This document shows, one piece after another, positions 44,881 to 57,296 of a DNA stretch of 64,000 nucleotides (its first letter is position 1; each line of letters begins with the position of its first letter). The stretch comes from Paracentrotus lividus (lineage: Eukaryota; Echinodermata; Echinoidea; Camarodonta; Echinidae), in the NCBI GenBank assembly GCA_940671915.1, contig CALNVZ010001721.1:45237431-45301430 (forward strand). The letters are read 5' to 3'. The notes under the pieces are model-generated. The model was given only the letters and a program-made list of their open reading frames with translations, ran no database searches and was not told the DNA's origin. Both the position numbers and the translations under genes were made by a program.

Positions 44881-44906
44881 TAACGTTAGATCTAGATCTA
44901 ACGTTA
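44881..44906. repeat. 26-bp perfect palindrome
   Basis: Two inverted TAACGTTAGATCT halves meet without a spacer. Within 35 bp follows GTTAACTGT/ACAGTTAAC, a second palindrome with one central base, and further ACGTTAGATC words. Confidence 0.9.
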
Positions 44907-45250
44907 GATCCCTAACTAACGTTAACTGTTACAGTTAACGTTAGATCCACATAGCCGTAGATATAGGCTACAGCTGCAAACCAACATAAGGCTGTACTGA
45001 AAAATGGCTGTCTGTCGCCCTCTTTGTTGCTGAGGAAACTTCTCAATAATAATTAAAGTCTAGTGAAATCAGCTTTAACAAGTTAACAGTTAGATCTAAA
45101 CCTACCTTAAAATAAATTGAGATAATCTATACTATAGTATCATTGCAATATAATTCTTCAATTAGATATTTTTAATGTTGTTTAGTACAATTTTTAGACC
45201 CTTTTTGGAAATGCCACCTTGACTGGGACGAGCTTCTCAAAATACTATTT

Positions 45251-46319
45251 GTGACTTGGAATCTCAAAACCAACAAAAAGTCGCAGATTATGATTCTCTG
45301 TAGGGAGTCTCATCAGCTGATTTTTTTTTTTTTTTTTAAATCGATTTTTAGATTTTTGTAGTTTCTGAAAAAGTGGTCTTTACTCTACCGTATAACAAAA
45401 TTTGAGAGCATAACAATCAGTAGAAGATACGATTTAAACAGTTTTTCTGGACCAGTTTTTTTTCGCACCGGCTTTGGTTTTTGCGAAACTTTTTCGCTCC
45501 CCGCTCGCTGCAAAGCGATCTCGGCTCGTTGCTAAGGATCGCCCACTGCGTGGGCTCTGATTGGTCTGTTGATTTTGCGCCGGCATTTTCATTACGTCAT
45601 CCTCTTTTACGATCGAGTTTCGACTGCACTGATTTCAACTTCGCCGTGACCAACTTCCATCATAATTGTTGATTTTTAAACCGCATACCTAGAATTTTAC
45701 CAATCAAGAGTAAGAACATTACTACCTGTTGATTTGAGAGTTGTTTTTTTTTTCGGAAAGAGAGTCTACAAAGCCGTACAATGCCTGGTTTCAGGTGACT
45801 CACAGGTCTTATGTAACACGGATCGAAAGACCCCGGCCAAGTAGGCGTACTTTGAATAGGCATTGTCCAGCACGGGTCATTCAGCTCTCCCCCAAATCCT
45901 GCTCATTGTTATGAGAGATTTATTGATTTATAACATAATAACTTTTTAATCACTTAATTTCTAAACCTGTACTTTTCACAGTGCAATAGATGTTGAATAC
46001 TCACTCCAAATTTTAGCTAAATCTGACAATCCCTTCATAGGGGTTGCTATGGCCTTTTGATTCACTCTTTATTGATTGTTTCTGAAGTTTGCTTCGCTCG
46101 CATGCTTGGATAACCCCAAACTGTACACCTCATTTTCTCCTTATTCATTAAAACAGGACATCCTTACCCACTCTTTTCATTTACTAAATCTAATGGGTTT
46201 AAAAGCTTCAATGTTGACAAATGATCATTTTAAAGCTTAGATTTTACTCTTTCAGATTCTGATACAATCAGAAAATATGGGATTTTAAAGTTTTTGTTGG
46301 TATTGAGATTCCAAGTCAC
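45251..46319. mobile_element. 1.07-kb foldback element
   Basis: The left end reads GTGACTTGGAATCTCAAAAC, then CAACAAAAA. The right end on the other strand reads GTGACTTGGAATCTCAATAC, then CAACAAAAA. The inverted paralogue at 50.3-50.5 kb is continuous across this site, so it is an insertion. ATTT lies outside both ends and may be the target duplication. The interior includes a CpG-rich stretch (45,470-45,640) with an inverted CCAAT (GATTGGTC) and a CRE-like TTACGTCA. Confidence 0.65.
45470..45640. promoter_or_regulatory. CpG-rich stretch with CCAAT- and CRE-like motifs
   Basis: Within otherwise AT-rich DNA this segment has many CpGs, CTCTGATTGGTCTG (inverted CCAAT) near 45,556 and CATTACGTCATCC near 45,590. 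It also has CTCGCTGCAAAGCGATCTCG, a partly palindromic word like the GCGCGAAGCGCG units elsewhere. There is no TATA box or clear downstream ORF. It may be only repeat-derived. Confidence 0.2.
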
Positions 46320-46439
46320 ATTTTCACTTTTTCTGCATTGACTTTCCATTGGAAGAAAACTGCTGCAGTAAGGTACTTCCCAGTGCAAGGTCAATTATGA
46401 ATTGACCATGCATATTAAAGTGTAAGTGGCCTAGATCTA

Positions 46440-46860
46440 ACTAAGTTAGTTAGGGTAGCACGCCCAGTATTCGGTGCCTTAAGGGGAAATAGGCGATGAT
46501 ATGAAAACTTACCTCCTTTATCTGACGATTCACCCACCTGAAGAACAAAAAAATTCTACTCTAAAATAATATCAAAATCATTTAAAATATTTAATTATGG
46601 CTAAATAAATATCGCTGATAGAATGAGGAGATGTTTCCGCCCGGCAATCGGTTTTGCAGAATAGTATCCGATTACGCGTGGTCTCCCTATAAAAAAAAAA
46701 CAAGTTTCAATGGTGCCGTATAGTCTAACAGAGTTGGAGATACTGCTTGAAATGAATTTCAAATGAATATATGACCACCGCAAAGCACAGAATGAGCAAC
46801 GCCAGACATTTTTTCTGCTGCAAAGTGCCCGCCAGAGAGAGATAGGGAAGTACAACAAAT
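46440..46860. repeat. Dispersed repeat (CCCAGTATTCGGTGCC) plus a satellite unit
   Basis: AGGGTAGC..CCCAGTATTCGGTGCC followed by GAAAACTTACCTC..TTTATCTGACGAT recurs in the same orientation at 51,519-51,760. At 46,690-46,850 it joins one unit of the 215-220 bp satellite (CAAGTTTCAATGGTGCCGTA, TTCTGCTGCAAAGTGCCCGC). Confidence 0.75.
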
Positions 46861-47461
46861 TAGAATAACAATACAATGAAATGAATGGTGTCTTTAAAGA
46901 ATACAACACAGTTAATTTTGATTATCCAAATGTTTTATAATATTCGATACACAATAATTATTTATTGACAGGTTTGAAAATTTCCAATGTAACATCCACA
47001 AAAGAGTAAGCGAGCATCACAGCACAGTAATAATTTAATAATCAGTTTGAGATAAGATGTCAACAGTTTGTTGAGGTCTCTTGTCTCCTCGACTGGCCCA
47101 TGGAGCTGGACCGTACGATTCTGTACATTGTACGTACCACCCGACCGTAACTCTCTACAACGACGAGGCTCATATCCGCGCTCTATTTTTGAAGGATCAA
47201 GCTCATGGAACCAGCCGACAATGTAACACCCACGTGGCTGTGTTGCAACATTAACATTCGAAGCATTGCAAAACAGCCATGTCATGTAGGATTTACTGGG
47301 TATCATATACCCTCTAAACTACATGTAAGGTAAGTGCGTATATTAAATAGACATTAGTTAATATTATACGCCGCGATCTATTGTATCATCCAAAACTTTT
47401 TGAATGATGACCGCGACGTGCCCGCGGATCGTGCGATCTTATTTTAGAAAGGATAATTTAA
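46861..47461. other. Unique-looking DNA with one odd minus-strand ORF
   Basis: On the minus strand 47,306-46,962 is open for 114 codons (MTWLFCNASNVNVATQPRGC and on to GPVEETRDLNKLLTS) with a fairly protein-like mix of residues. No family was recognised and no flanking splice sites stand out. Confidence 0.3.
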
Positions 47462-48028
47462 AGGAGGATCCGGGCTGAAATGAAAAATTTTGTAAATAAG
47501 TAAAAATCATCAAGCACAACACAGAAAATTCATCAAAATCGATGAAAAATAACAAGTTAGCATTTTTTTAGGTCTTGATTTTTTCTGTAAAACCGTTCTA
47601 TGGCAATTTCCTATTGTCTCATATGAATATTTGAATATCAAATGAGCAAACGATGATTCACAGTCCCCTATTCTATTGTATTTAATATATAAATCTATTT
47701 AACTCATTTTTCCATATATTGCGTAAACAGAAAATCTGTTCTACTGAAAATAATAGAGCACTTGTGACCTGAACATCACAAGATCAATTCCGTGTTTTTA
47801 TCTCTTGGGGCAAATCTGTAATTGTAATTTCATACAATAAAATACAAAGAAAGTAGGGGGAACGACGACACAATTCAGTTTGCCAATTTGAAGAACTGTT
47901 TCCTAAAAATTAAAAACCAAGAAGAATTCATAACTTTGCTATTTTTATCCGATTTGATGAAATTTTCAGTGTTTGCTTTTTCGATTATACTTTATTGTCT
48001 TATAATGCAAACTCCAGCCGATGATCCT
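47462..48028. mobile_element. Probable TTAA MITE, diverged
   Basis: The left end is AGGAGGATCCGGGCTGAAA preceded by TTAA (47,458-47,461). The right end on the other strand reads AGGATCATCGGCTGGAGT, with TTATAA outside. Inner words AAAATCGATGAAAAATAACA and TATTTTTATCCGATTTGATG also face each other. Ends are only moderately matched. Confidence 0.45.
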
Positions 48029-50289
48029 TATAAGCCTGTGATGTATGATCGCGAATCCTAACTAAAAGTAGGAGATTAGGTGTAGCAGCGGACCCTATTT
48101 AGTTACGGTGATGAATATAGTTGCATGCCATTGGGAAAAAAAGTTGGAAGCCAGGCCTCTTCTTGTTGATCTTATCTTGCCCTATTTGAGGTCTTTGTAA
48201 TTCTGATCTATTGGTGCGTCGACATGGCCTTCGCGACAATGATTGTAGACTAGACGTCCTAGACTAGACTGCGCCAGCGCGCGCGCGTAACCCAGAATAG
48301 GCAGGTCAAAGATAGCGCGCATGGTAACACATTTCAATAAAAAATCCGATAGATCTATAACAGCGTGATTAAAATGCACGATCCAAGAAGTGCTACATTT
48401 GTGTATTATCCCAATATTTCCTGTTAATACCCGCAAAACACTACCGATAGTCCATTCCGCACATGTGCTGCTGGTTCCCGTCCCCGCATGTCAAAGTTTC
48501 TTTTTTCCCTGTATATGTAAGTGCGCAGACATGGCACTATCCAATTTGCTACATCAAGATGACAAGCCCGCCGAAAAATTCGTAAAATCATTGTTCTTGA
48601 TTAATGATTTCGAAAATTTTTGCTTCGTTAATCATGAATATGAAAATGGCAATAACATTGATGAATCTTAAAATAATATTTTGCTTTTTTATTTGAAATT
48701 GGAGGTCAAATTTTTAGGTGCACAGATAGGCACTTCGCCGTTCATACCACTTTGTCATTGTTTTTTGTTTATTTTTTTGATTCCCCTTGTTAGAATGGTA
48801 CATGCCCGTGTTATTTCTCTAAAAGGTTCCCAAGAGCCTCGAAAATTTAGATACCCAAGGTCGATTATCATGGTTACTGAGAGAATGCACGTAATCTAAA
48901 ATGAATTTGAAATTTAAAACAGAAAATAAAACAAAAATAATTAGCACAATTGTATGGTGTAAGAATTGTAAATCTGAAGTCTGTAACGGTAGAAGTACCT
49001 TAACAGTCGCCACAGCAGTACATTAGCTCCAAGCAACTACTACAACACGCAGATGGCGACGTGGTATGTGCGCTCAAATTTTTAACTAGATCGAGAGAAA
49101 CAAAAGCCTATCGAGATTCACAAAAAATTGGGAGGAAAATAATTGGTTCTTGTATTTTTTATGGAATTTCAACGAAATGTCAAAATACACATACATGTAA
49201 TTGTGGCAGGAAATGCAAAATTTACATTCACTTAACTGTATGTGGTGGACTTAATGAACCGTTCAGTTTTGCCAAAGCAAAATTGACACGGTGCAGTAAT
49301 CGGCTCCAGCTGGGCAATTCGCGCTATATTTCATTCGTAGTTTCTCTATAAATGTTCCTTGGGATATTCAACATATTTTAATAGCTTCGAGATAAATTTT
49401 GAATAAAAACATGAATATGGAACTTTTTAGCAGTTGACAAACAAGTATGGACTAAGGTACCTCCGTCATAAAAAAAAAAAAGAAAAAGAAAAAAAATGGA
49501 TAGAGTAAAGTGCCTGAAATTGACCACTTAAGATTTTGCCAGCTCATTGAAAATTAAAAATAATCTCTTTCATATTTCAAACAGATATTAGAAGCATATT
49601 AATAATTAAATAATTGTCCATCTTTTTTTGTGTTAAATCACACAAATTTGAAGTAAAGATCTGAATCTCATAACACCCTACCTTCTTTCCGAGATTAGAC
49701 CGCCATTGCATAAATTCGACCAGACGTAAAGCCAGCACGGTACTGCGCGCCGCTGATATCTTGCTCACTCGCCGCACTGGTAGCCACATCGCGCTCTGCC
49801 GACAGCTCGGCCCCCCGCATGAATCCCGGTCGAAACTAGGGCAGAAAAAAAAAATCTGTCAGGTCCCACTGATGCAGTTCAACTCTAGCACTGTAGAGTC
49901 ACGTCCGGGTTTCCTTTTTTCAGTAGATACAATGTACGTTACGACCGGGCTAGAAGGGGCAAAACTGCGATCATCAAACCTCAAATTTTCAAGAGTTTAA
50001 TGCATTTCCCACGATCGTTTCTTTCTTTAACTTTTCGCTAATGCCAGGGCTTCGACATATTGGATCAAAATCTGGATTTAGGAGCAACAAATTAAGGTAT
50101 TAGTAATAATTTTTTTTGTGATTCTTTTTTTTTGGTTCCTTGCTTGACAGTGACGAGTGTGCATGTGATATACATGTAAGGAGATTGATGTTTGAGTGTG
50201 TTTTGGGGTGTTATTTCAACAGTTGTTTGAAAACTGGTCGAATCTCGGCAAGGTTGAATTTCGGCAGCAACTTTCTCTAGGCCAGTCAC
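48029..50289. other. No gene recognised
   Basis: Contains several short ORFs (for example 48,528-48,671, MALSNLLHQDDKPAEKFVKS, and 49,061-49,351) without known motifs. A GCGCGCGCG word lies near 48,275 and an A-rich tract at about 49,467-49,496. Confidence 0.4.
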
Positions 50290-51185
50290 TTACAACTTAT
50301 GCAATGGTGCAATTCATAATGACCTGCACTGGGAAGTACTTACTGCAGCATTCCTCCAATGAAAAGTCAATGCAGAAAAGTGCTTGACAGCTCAAGCCCA
50401 AGTCAAGTGCGGCATGATCAAAAAAGGGTCAAAAATCTAGCAAACAAAATTAAAAATATCTAAGGAAGAATTTATATTGCAATGAGACTATAGTTCTGAT
50501 TTATTTGAAGGCAGGTCTAACAAGCGGTTTCGCTAAATATTATGAAGTTTCCCTCAGCAACCAAGAGGCGACAGACAGCATTTTTCAGTACTGACAGATG
50601 TTTTTCAGCTGTATGTGGGCTGTCTACTCGGCGCTAGTGCAGTTTGTATCCACTACACACCACCCTACCATTAACCTAGGCGGGGTCGCCGTCAACCCTA
50701 TCCCTTCACGTACATGTAGCACATCGAAATGCCTACAAGTTCGCTCAAACAGAGCCAGAGACAATGCATTTGATTGTGGCGCTCTGATTACTACACGTGG
50801 AAGCCCCAGCCTCCTGGTAGCGATACTGAAGTGCGTTGACCGAACTGAACAACGCGATTCAGCTGTCCCGATAAAAGACTGCTATGTCGATGCGCGCTGT
50901 CATCAAAACCAAATGGAACCCTCCGCAAAAAACTGCAGAACTCGACTCACAAAAACCTGTCACGGAAAGCCACTGTTACAATACTTTTTAGAATAAAGAA
51001 GAGAAATATAAGATAAGGAGACTTCAACGATTCCACGTCGAACTAAAACGCCGACAGTTGAAAACAGATAAAGAAATGAGGACTTACCTAAAAAAATAAA
51101 TGACAAATTAAATTTTATTGCGACTATTGTTCATGGAAGGCACAATGGTAGTTTGTAATTTCATATCTAAGCTGTGATCATTCCG
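50290..51185. repeat. Inverted relative of 44.4-46.4 kb, without the foldback insertion
   Basis: Reads as the reverse complement of 46,400-46,325 joined to 45,240-44,395. It keeps GAACAACGCGATTCAGCTGT, AGAATAAAGAAGAGAAATAT and AATGAGGACTTACC. The 132-codon ORF at 50,598-50,996 crosses this repeat and is not considered a gene. Confidence 0.75.
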
Positions 51186-52200
51186 AGCGTCGTGCATAAA
51201 TATGGAGTAAAAATTCTACGTGCGTACAGCAGGCTCGCCGGCGGGATGCTTAACTGCACTAGCACGGCCTATCCTCCCGCTCCCACAAATAGAACCTATA
51301 AGTTTAACTTACGTACATTGAAACCTAAGCAAATTATTTACGTAGCACATTTGCCAGAATGAGTTAATTTGACGATAATTTTCAACATCATTGCACGTAT
51401 TAATATATGCTGAAAAATCATTTGCTTAGGTTTCAATTTATTTTTTTAAGTAAAAAAATTGCAAAAGACAACGAGTCAAGACAACAACACGAACATTTAG
51501 CCTAACATGTAGCCTTAGGTAGGGTAGCGTACCCAGTATTCGGTGCCATTAAGGGAAATCGGCGATAATTATGAAAACTTACCTCTTTATCTGACGATCC
51601 ACCCACCAAAGAACAAAAAAACTTCTACTCCAAAAATATCAAAATCATTTGCAATATTAATTATGGCTAGAAAAAACTATCGCTGATAGGAATGAGGAGA
51701 ATTGTTTTCCACCCGGCAACAGTTTGCAGAAGTAATTTGGTTAACCGTTGTTTTCCCTATGCGTTCGATCAAAAAATCCCAAAAACCCAGCGATGCACAG
51801 CATCACAACAAAACCCGATAATGTGTAAGGCGCCGCAACCGAAATGTATCGCATAACCTGAATTGTAGTTAGCGCCCCCTCTTGACAGGGTTGTTGTTTT
51901 TTTTTTAGATTGCAAAAACATGTGGGCAGATGAAAAAATCGACTGCGACTGAAGATTAATAACCGGCAAGCTTAGGATACATCTGAGGTAGATGAGCGAG
52001 GATACAGTAGGCAGAGTATTGAATATCATTGGGAGGAATCACACATACTAAAACTCCAAGTCTGGCAGTGCATCCCTGCTGCATAAGCCCTCTAGGCCTT
52101 TAAAGGGCCCAAACATAATGCATTCGATAGATAGCCGAGGTACGACTTCAACGCCATAACGATTTTGCCGGCTCAATTCACTGAATTCGCAAATGACGAT
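51186..52200. repeat. Mixed repeat DNA, including the CCCAGTATTCGGTGCC element
   Basis: 51,519-51,760 is a second copy of the dispersed repeat at 46,440-46,690. The rest shows no gene. A short ORF of 86 codons (52,029-51,769) is unsupported. Confidence 0.55.
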
Positions 52201-53100
52201 TGAGCAGACCAAAAATTTCTGCTGCAATGTGCCCGCCAGACGCCCCCAAAAGCCTTAAATGGGCATCGATTAGATGAAGGGAAATACCACTTGAAAAGTG
52301 ATGTCAATGAAAGTATGAATACCAAAAAAGCACAGGAAGGAGGCAAGCGACAGAAAAATTCTGCTGAAAGTGCCCGTCCAGAAAGCCCCCAGAAGTGCGG
52401 CCCCTAATGCCCGCCCTATGTGTGATTTCTGCAAGTTGATGATGTCGTGAGGAACGTTTTATTAAGGTATCTGCAGCGAGAACCAAGTTTGACTGAAAAG
52501 TGCGGGTTAATCTAAAAAATGTTTACAAACTTCAAATGCCGGAGGAAGCGCCACTCGAACCCCCCCCCCCCTCTGAAAAAAAAAGGAAAAAGGAGGGGGC
52601 CCTCGAATTTCCTCTCGATCAAACATGGAGATAGCTACTTGCAAAATGAATTTCAATTAAATACATGTACAGCCTCCAAAGCTACATAATTAACCAAACA
52701 GCCACAACATTTTTCTGCGGCAAATTAAAGTGCCCCCCAGACGCCCCGAAAAAACGACCTAATTGACCCATAACAATATAATATAGCAGTTTGAAACCAT
52801 TTTTTAAGGTAGTACATGCCAGTTTGAGTGTAGGGTAATACGTCAAGAGAGTGGAGTTACCTTGAAAATGTAATTTTGAATTAATACCTGAAACACGCAC
52901 AAAGCACCATAGTGACCTACCGCCACAACATTTTTCTGCTGCAAAGTGCCCGCCAGACGGCCCCCAAAATACAACCCAGTAGCACCCCTGTGGCTAAAAT
53001 TTGTGCAGTTAAGCCTGCAAAACAAGTTTCAATGGTGCCGTATATCTAACAAGTTGGAGAATAGTACTTGAAATGAAATTTCAAAGTAAATATATGACAG
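52201..53100. repeat. 215-220 bp satellite, degenerate units
   Basis: Units share TTCTGCTGCAAAGTGCCCGC followed by CAGACGCCCC, then GTTTCAATGGTGCCGTATA and GAAATTTCAAAGTAAATATATGAC. The GTGCCCGCCAGA box appears near 52,240, 52,370, 52,730 and 52,948. Same orientation as the unit at 46,690-46,850. Confidence 0.75.
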
Positions 53101-56098
53101 GCCTTCAAGTCGGCTTGAATGAAAAATAGGGAAAAGGTAGAGAAAATCACAAAAGTAGGATAAAAGTAGGATTATAATCTTAAAAAGGTAAGATAAAAGT
53201 AGGAGTTTTAATCTTAAAAGGAAGGAAGAAAAGTAGGATTTCATCCGTATGTAAAAGGGCCGAATGTTACATAAATAAGAACGCGAAAAACAAACTTGTG
53301 AAGAATTTCAAGTCAAGTATAATATTTGGTTGAAATTAGAGTAGTCTTTAAAAGGTTGCTCGCTAAGAGTATTCAGAACTACATTTATCATCCATTATAG
53401 GGCATCTAGTCGATCCCGTTTATGAAATGGAAATCCCTAATGTGTCCTATGAAGACATTTCTCTGGATCCCATATTGAAGCTGTTCTCTGATGGCAGGAA
53501 CAGCTTCAATAAGGTCATGTACATGTGAGAATTAAAAATTTTCAACTAAATACACTTCTCAACAGATAACACCTCAGAGGGAAATGAATATAGCCCTACA
53601 GTGCTATGACATTCGTAGAGTATGACATGTTTTGGCCTGATCCTTTTTCTCGATAGATCCAGATCAGGTATATCTCAAATCAAGGCGTACATCTGATAGC
53701 CCCCCCCCTTAATGATGGGAATTACAACTGATACATGTTTTAAACTGAAGAGTCCCTATCTTATATGTTTAGATTGATCTGAGATTAAGTGAGGATATCC
53801 AATGCCTAACAAGATATCAAACTGATGTTGTTAACAAACAGTGATCCATGTATGACTTTATCATCTAATCACATTCTCTCTTTTTGTTAACAGCAAAAAC
53901 AGACGGGCTTTGCCTGCTATCCAAACGGTTTAATATCAAGAAGTTATTGTAATACATTGTTAAATGTAAACCAGAGCTGCACTTTACCTCAGGGGATCTT
54001 TCAATTTCCTAGTGATTTTTCTGCTATCTCACATTCTTTCATGAGGACTTGCCATTCTCCTAGCTTCTTCGTTAGTAGCCAATGTAGAAGATCTTGAACA
54101 ACATATACTGATTTCTGCCTTAGCATGCTATTCCAACTTATACGCCGAGCACTTTGATGTCCTGAAGGAAATTCAAGAGACGGAATCGACTGTCTGGTTT
54201 CAGCAGGTCTCCTCCTGCCAAGGGATGTCTCTTAGGATATTAAAGATCAGACCACGCTGCCTCATCACCATCTCCAAGCTAACGCAGTTTTTTTGCAAAG
54301 CATTTATAGGCACATGTAGTTACAAAGTATGAAAGCACATGCCAGGTCAATCTCCATTTCAGTGAGATCTTCAGTTACATTAATTTAGAAATGTTTTGTT
54401 ACGATCTCAGCCAGATTGACAAGCATGCTTAGTGGTAACTGTAACCTTTCTCTCAATGATCAGGTATATGCCTGTCCCAACTTTCTGTTCATGTGATGCT
54501 CAAACATCAAAAGCTTTGAGGTAACTTCTATATATATTTGAAGTCATCTCTGGTAAACCTATGGATAACATATCCAGTGATGTCTGTTCTTTGCATTCCC
54601 AATTTCATCTGCTCGAGTCCAGTCCAGTGGGCTAGGCCATCAGAACTAAAGATGGTTACCTGTTTGTAAGCCATTGATTCTAATACTGGACCTCATGGAA
54701 TCCATTTAACTCATTGAGAAAGACATTGCATAAAATTTGACTTTTGCTAACGCCTAAGCGATGAGGATTACTTTCGGATATACTTCAATGAACAGAGATT
54801 TTGTGATTTTGTTAGATATCTCAGGGTGCTTGGCATAATAGCCACAGGTTTGCTATAAATTACAGTGTATGACATGAACTGAGCGTGGTTTCCCTCAGCT
54901 AGTGTACAACAGGTACTGTTTATTTTTTATAATTTCCAATAAATCTTGGCAATTTTGACATCAAACCACTCCCCGCCGGCGTTCTTGCAGTTCCCATGCT
55001 CTTGACTTGTGGAAGAAACATTGAATTATCAATCTCGGTACGTATGCCATTGTATGCGTCTCTCTGCCACTTGGTCAAGTCGTAACCTAACATCTTTTCT
55101 TGGGAAATCGTTTTTGGAAGAGGCAGTTGGCTGTTATTTATGATGTAAAAAAGAGAAACGTCAAATGACAAATCCTAATTTCCAACTGGATCACTATGCT
55201 TTTGATTGGAAATCCAATCAAACATGTAACAGCTACTAGCGTGTCCCACAAAAATGTATGACACCTCTAGATGGTGTATAATATTAAAGATACCAATATT
55301 ATATAACATATCAACTGGACTGCATTTAATTGTGATCATGGTTCATAATCACAAAAGCATAAGGCATTTGTTCTCATGACACATCAGGACACTCTCCATC
55401 AAGCTTTGTATTAATAGTATGTGTTGTCAGCAGGTTCAGCTAACAACATGTTAGTAATTTTCATGCTTGATAAGATATCATAGCAATTTTCTTACCCTTC
55501 AGTCTTAAAAAAAAATTAAGTATGTCGCCCGCAATTGTGGCCGCAAATATTACAAAGTAATAAATAAAATAAGCCAGTGAGATGAAGATGTCATTGGACT
55601 ACGTACTCTTAATCATGTAATAACGAATGCGATTGAGGGTTGTTCTGAAGTGCTGAAGAAACTTAAATCTCAATGTGATTGAATGGACGCATAGGCATAA
55701 AATTGAGTCAGTTCTATCGAACTAAAGCTAGTTACGATTATAAAATTAATACATGAATTGGGATTTCTCAAATCTACTCTTTCAAAGTGCCCTTAATTTC
55801 TGTCTGGACCACACTGTAGTATGGCGTATTGCAATCTGAAAAGTAAAAAGGAAACATAATCATGTCTCCACATTGGAGATTATCTGCGATGGCGTATGGA
55901 TCTGGAATCAAAGATGAACTTATCAGGCCAAATGCTCAATGCTCCCAATTCATTGTCGAACAAGATGACCGGGAGATATTGTTTCTGCCCCTTTGCTCGT
56001 GAGCCCGGCAGCCACTGGACAGCGCCAAGAAGGCGCTGCTGTATCCCCCTTTATGTGAACAACCAAACAGGGAACCAGCAACTTCCATTTTAACGTAC
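53101..56098. other. DNA with exon-like fragments but no recognised gene
   Basis: 53,101-53,240 has short AAAGTAGGATTATAATCTTAA repeats. 53,401-53,527 (plus) is open as GHLVDPVYEMEIPNVSYEDI...NKVMYM between an acceptor-like TCCATTATAG and a stop or a GTGAGA donor. 54,143-54,330 (plus) reads YAEHFDVLKEIQETESTVWF and on. 55,171-54,920 (minus) is open for 83 codons. None matches a family I know, so they stay unassigned. Confidence 0.3.
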
Positions 56099-56190
56099 TT
56101 TTGGTATGACGCGACGCGGGATCGAACCCATGACCTCCCGCGATCTAGAGCGCGGAGCGCTCTAGTCCACTGAGCCAACACATTGTTACA
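56099..56190 (-). mobile_element. tRNA-derived SINE head
   Basis: On the minus strand TTGGCTCAGTGGACTAGAGC supplies a pol III A box (TGGCTCAGTGG), and GGGTTCGATCCCGCG supplies a B box (GGTTCGATCCC) about 40 bp later. The D and TPsiC arms pair but the acceptor stem does not. This points to a SINE head rather than a functional tRNA. The body probably continues to about 55,980 (minus), with a GCGCCTTCTTGGCGC hairpin near 56,020. Confidence 0.5.
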
Positions 56191-57296
56191 TAGTCAGAGG
56201 AATACAATTGCCAAATGCTAGCGGCTCTCTAAAACAATGTAAAGGTGCATAAATATATCTCAGTTGGTCATAATTAAAAAATTTCCAAATTACAATCTGA
56301 GCTCAGAATCCCATGAAACATCTGCAATCAGTTAGGTGATTCCATTCAAAGACAGAATGGTAGTTACTAGTAAACTCTGCTAAAATTTTACCTATAGAGA
56401 CTGCAATACGCTATACCAAACGAAGCATTCTTTATCAAAACTCAGAACTGGTAAAATAAGTTCTGTCATGTACAATTCACTCAGCTTTCGAGTTTTCGAA
56501 TGTATCACTCCATTTAGTATAATGAGTATGGAGTGGCGAGAAAAGGCAATTAAACTAGTTGTAGTTTAGTGATAAATGTTCGGTTTTTTCCTTCTGACTG
56601 ATTTCAGAGACAGAGGAATAACCTATAACATAGTTAATCACTTATCCCCAGGATTCTTACATCATAAGCTAGTATCCACGGATGGAATACTCATACATCA
56701 CTGAGCTGAAGGGAGCACGATTGTAATCCATAATGTCAGAAAACCATAAGATGAGTTATTTGAATAAAAGGAGATGCTTCGATGTTCAGGTGCATGAGGT
56801 AATACATCCTGCAATTCCGTAAATGATACATAAAGCGCCCAACAGCGGAAGTTACTAGAGAAATAATAATTGTCTAAAGATTGGAAATACAACCTAAATG
56901 TTGAACGTAGGATGTTCATTATGTACTCTCGAGTAAGTCAACCTCCAGTATGTAGCTAAGTTGTATCAAACAATTTTTTAATTATTTCTTCACTTTTTGA
57001 CACTGAAGTTATAGTTAAATAACGACTCAGTTAAACAAGTTGTATGGTAGAGATCAAGAGAACCAAGACGCAAGACTTTAGATTCAGGTAAGTCGTTGAT
57101 CACAAAGACATATGAGGGAAAAGCTAGGAACAAAATAGGTGATGCGTTGATAACGTCAGGCCTAAGGAAGAGTGCGTACCACCACGACAACTGCACAGTA
57201 ATAGTAGCAACGCCGAGAGAACGATTTTTTCTGACTACAAAGGTGCCTCTGCAACTACCCAAGCCCGGGCAAAATCTTGGCCAATAGCGCCTCTTA
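56191..57296. other. No gene recognised
   Basis: AT-rich DNA with short, unsupported ORFs on both strands. Confidence 0.4.

Larger units (their letters stand above)
44395..46440. repeat. Segment with an inverted relative at 50.29-51.18 kb
   Basis: Positions 44,395-45,240 and 46,325-46,400 match the reverse complement of about 51,180-50,290 in order: CGTTGAAGT...TTCTCTTCTTTATTCTAAAA, AACAGCTGAATCGCGTTGTTC, CTGTCTGTCGCC, TCATTGCAATATAA, TTCTGCATTGACTTTC. The relative lacks the interval 45,250-46,320, which is a foldback insertion. No coding frame was identified. Confidence 0.75.

Noticed and set aside
46962..47306. 114-codon minus-strand ORF with a protein-like residue mix
   Set aside because: No known motif, no splice or promoter context, single occurrence. 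Kept only as a note in the region entry.
48528..48671. Short ORF MALSNLLHQDDKPAEKFVKS...
   Set aside because: Could be a first exon but nothing downstream supports it and no family was recognised.
56105..56185. Functional tRNA gene
   Set aside because: A and B boxes are present but the acceptor stem does not pair, so a SINE head is the better reading.
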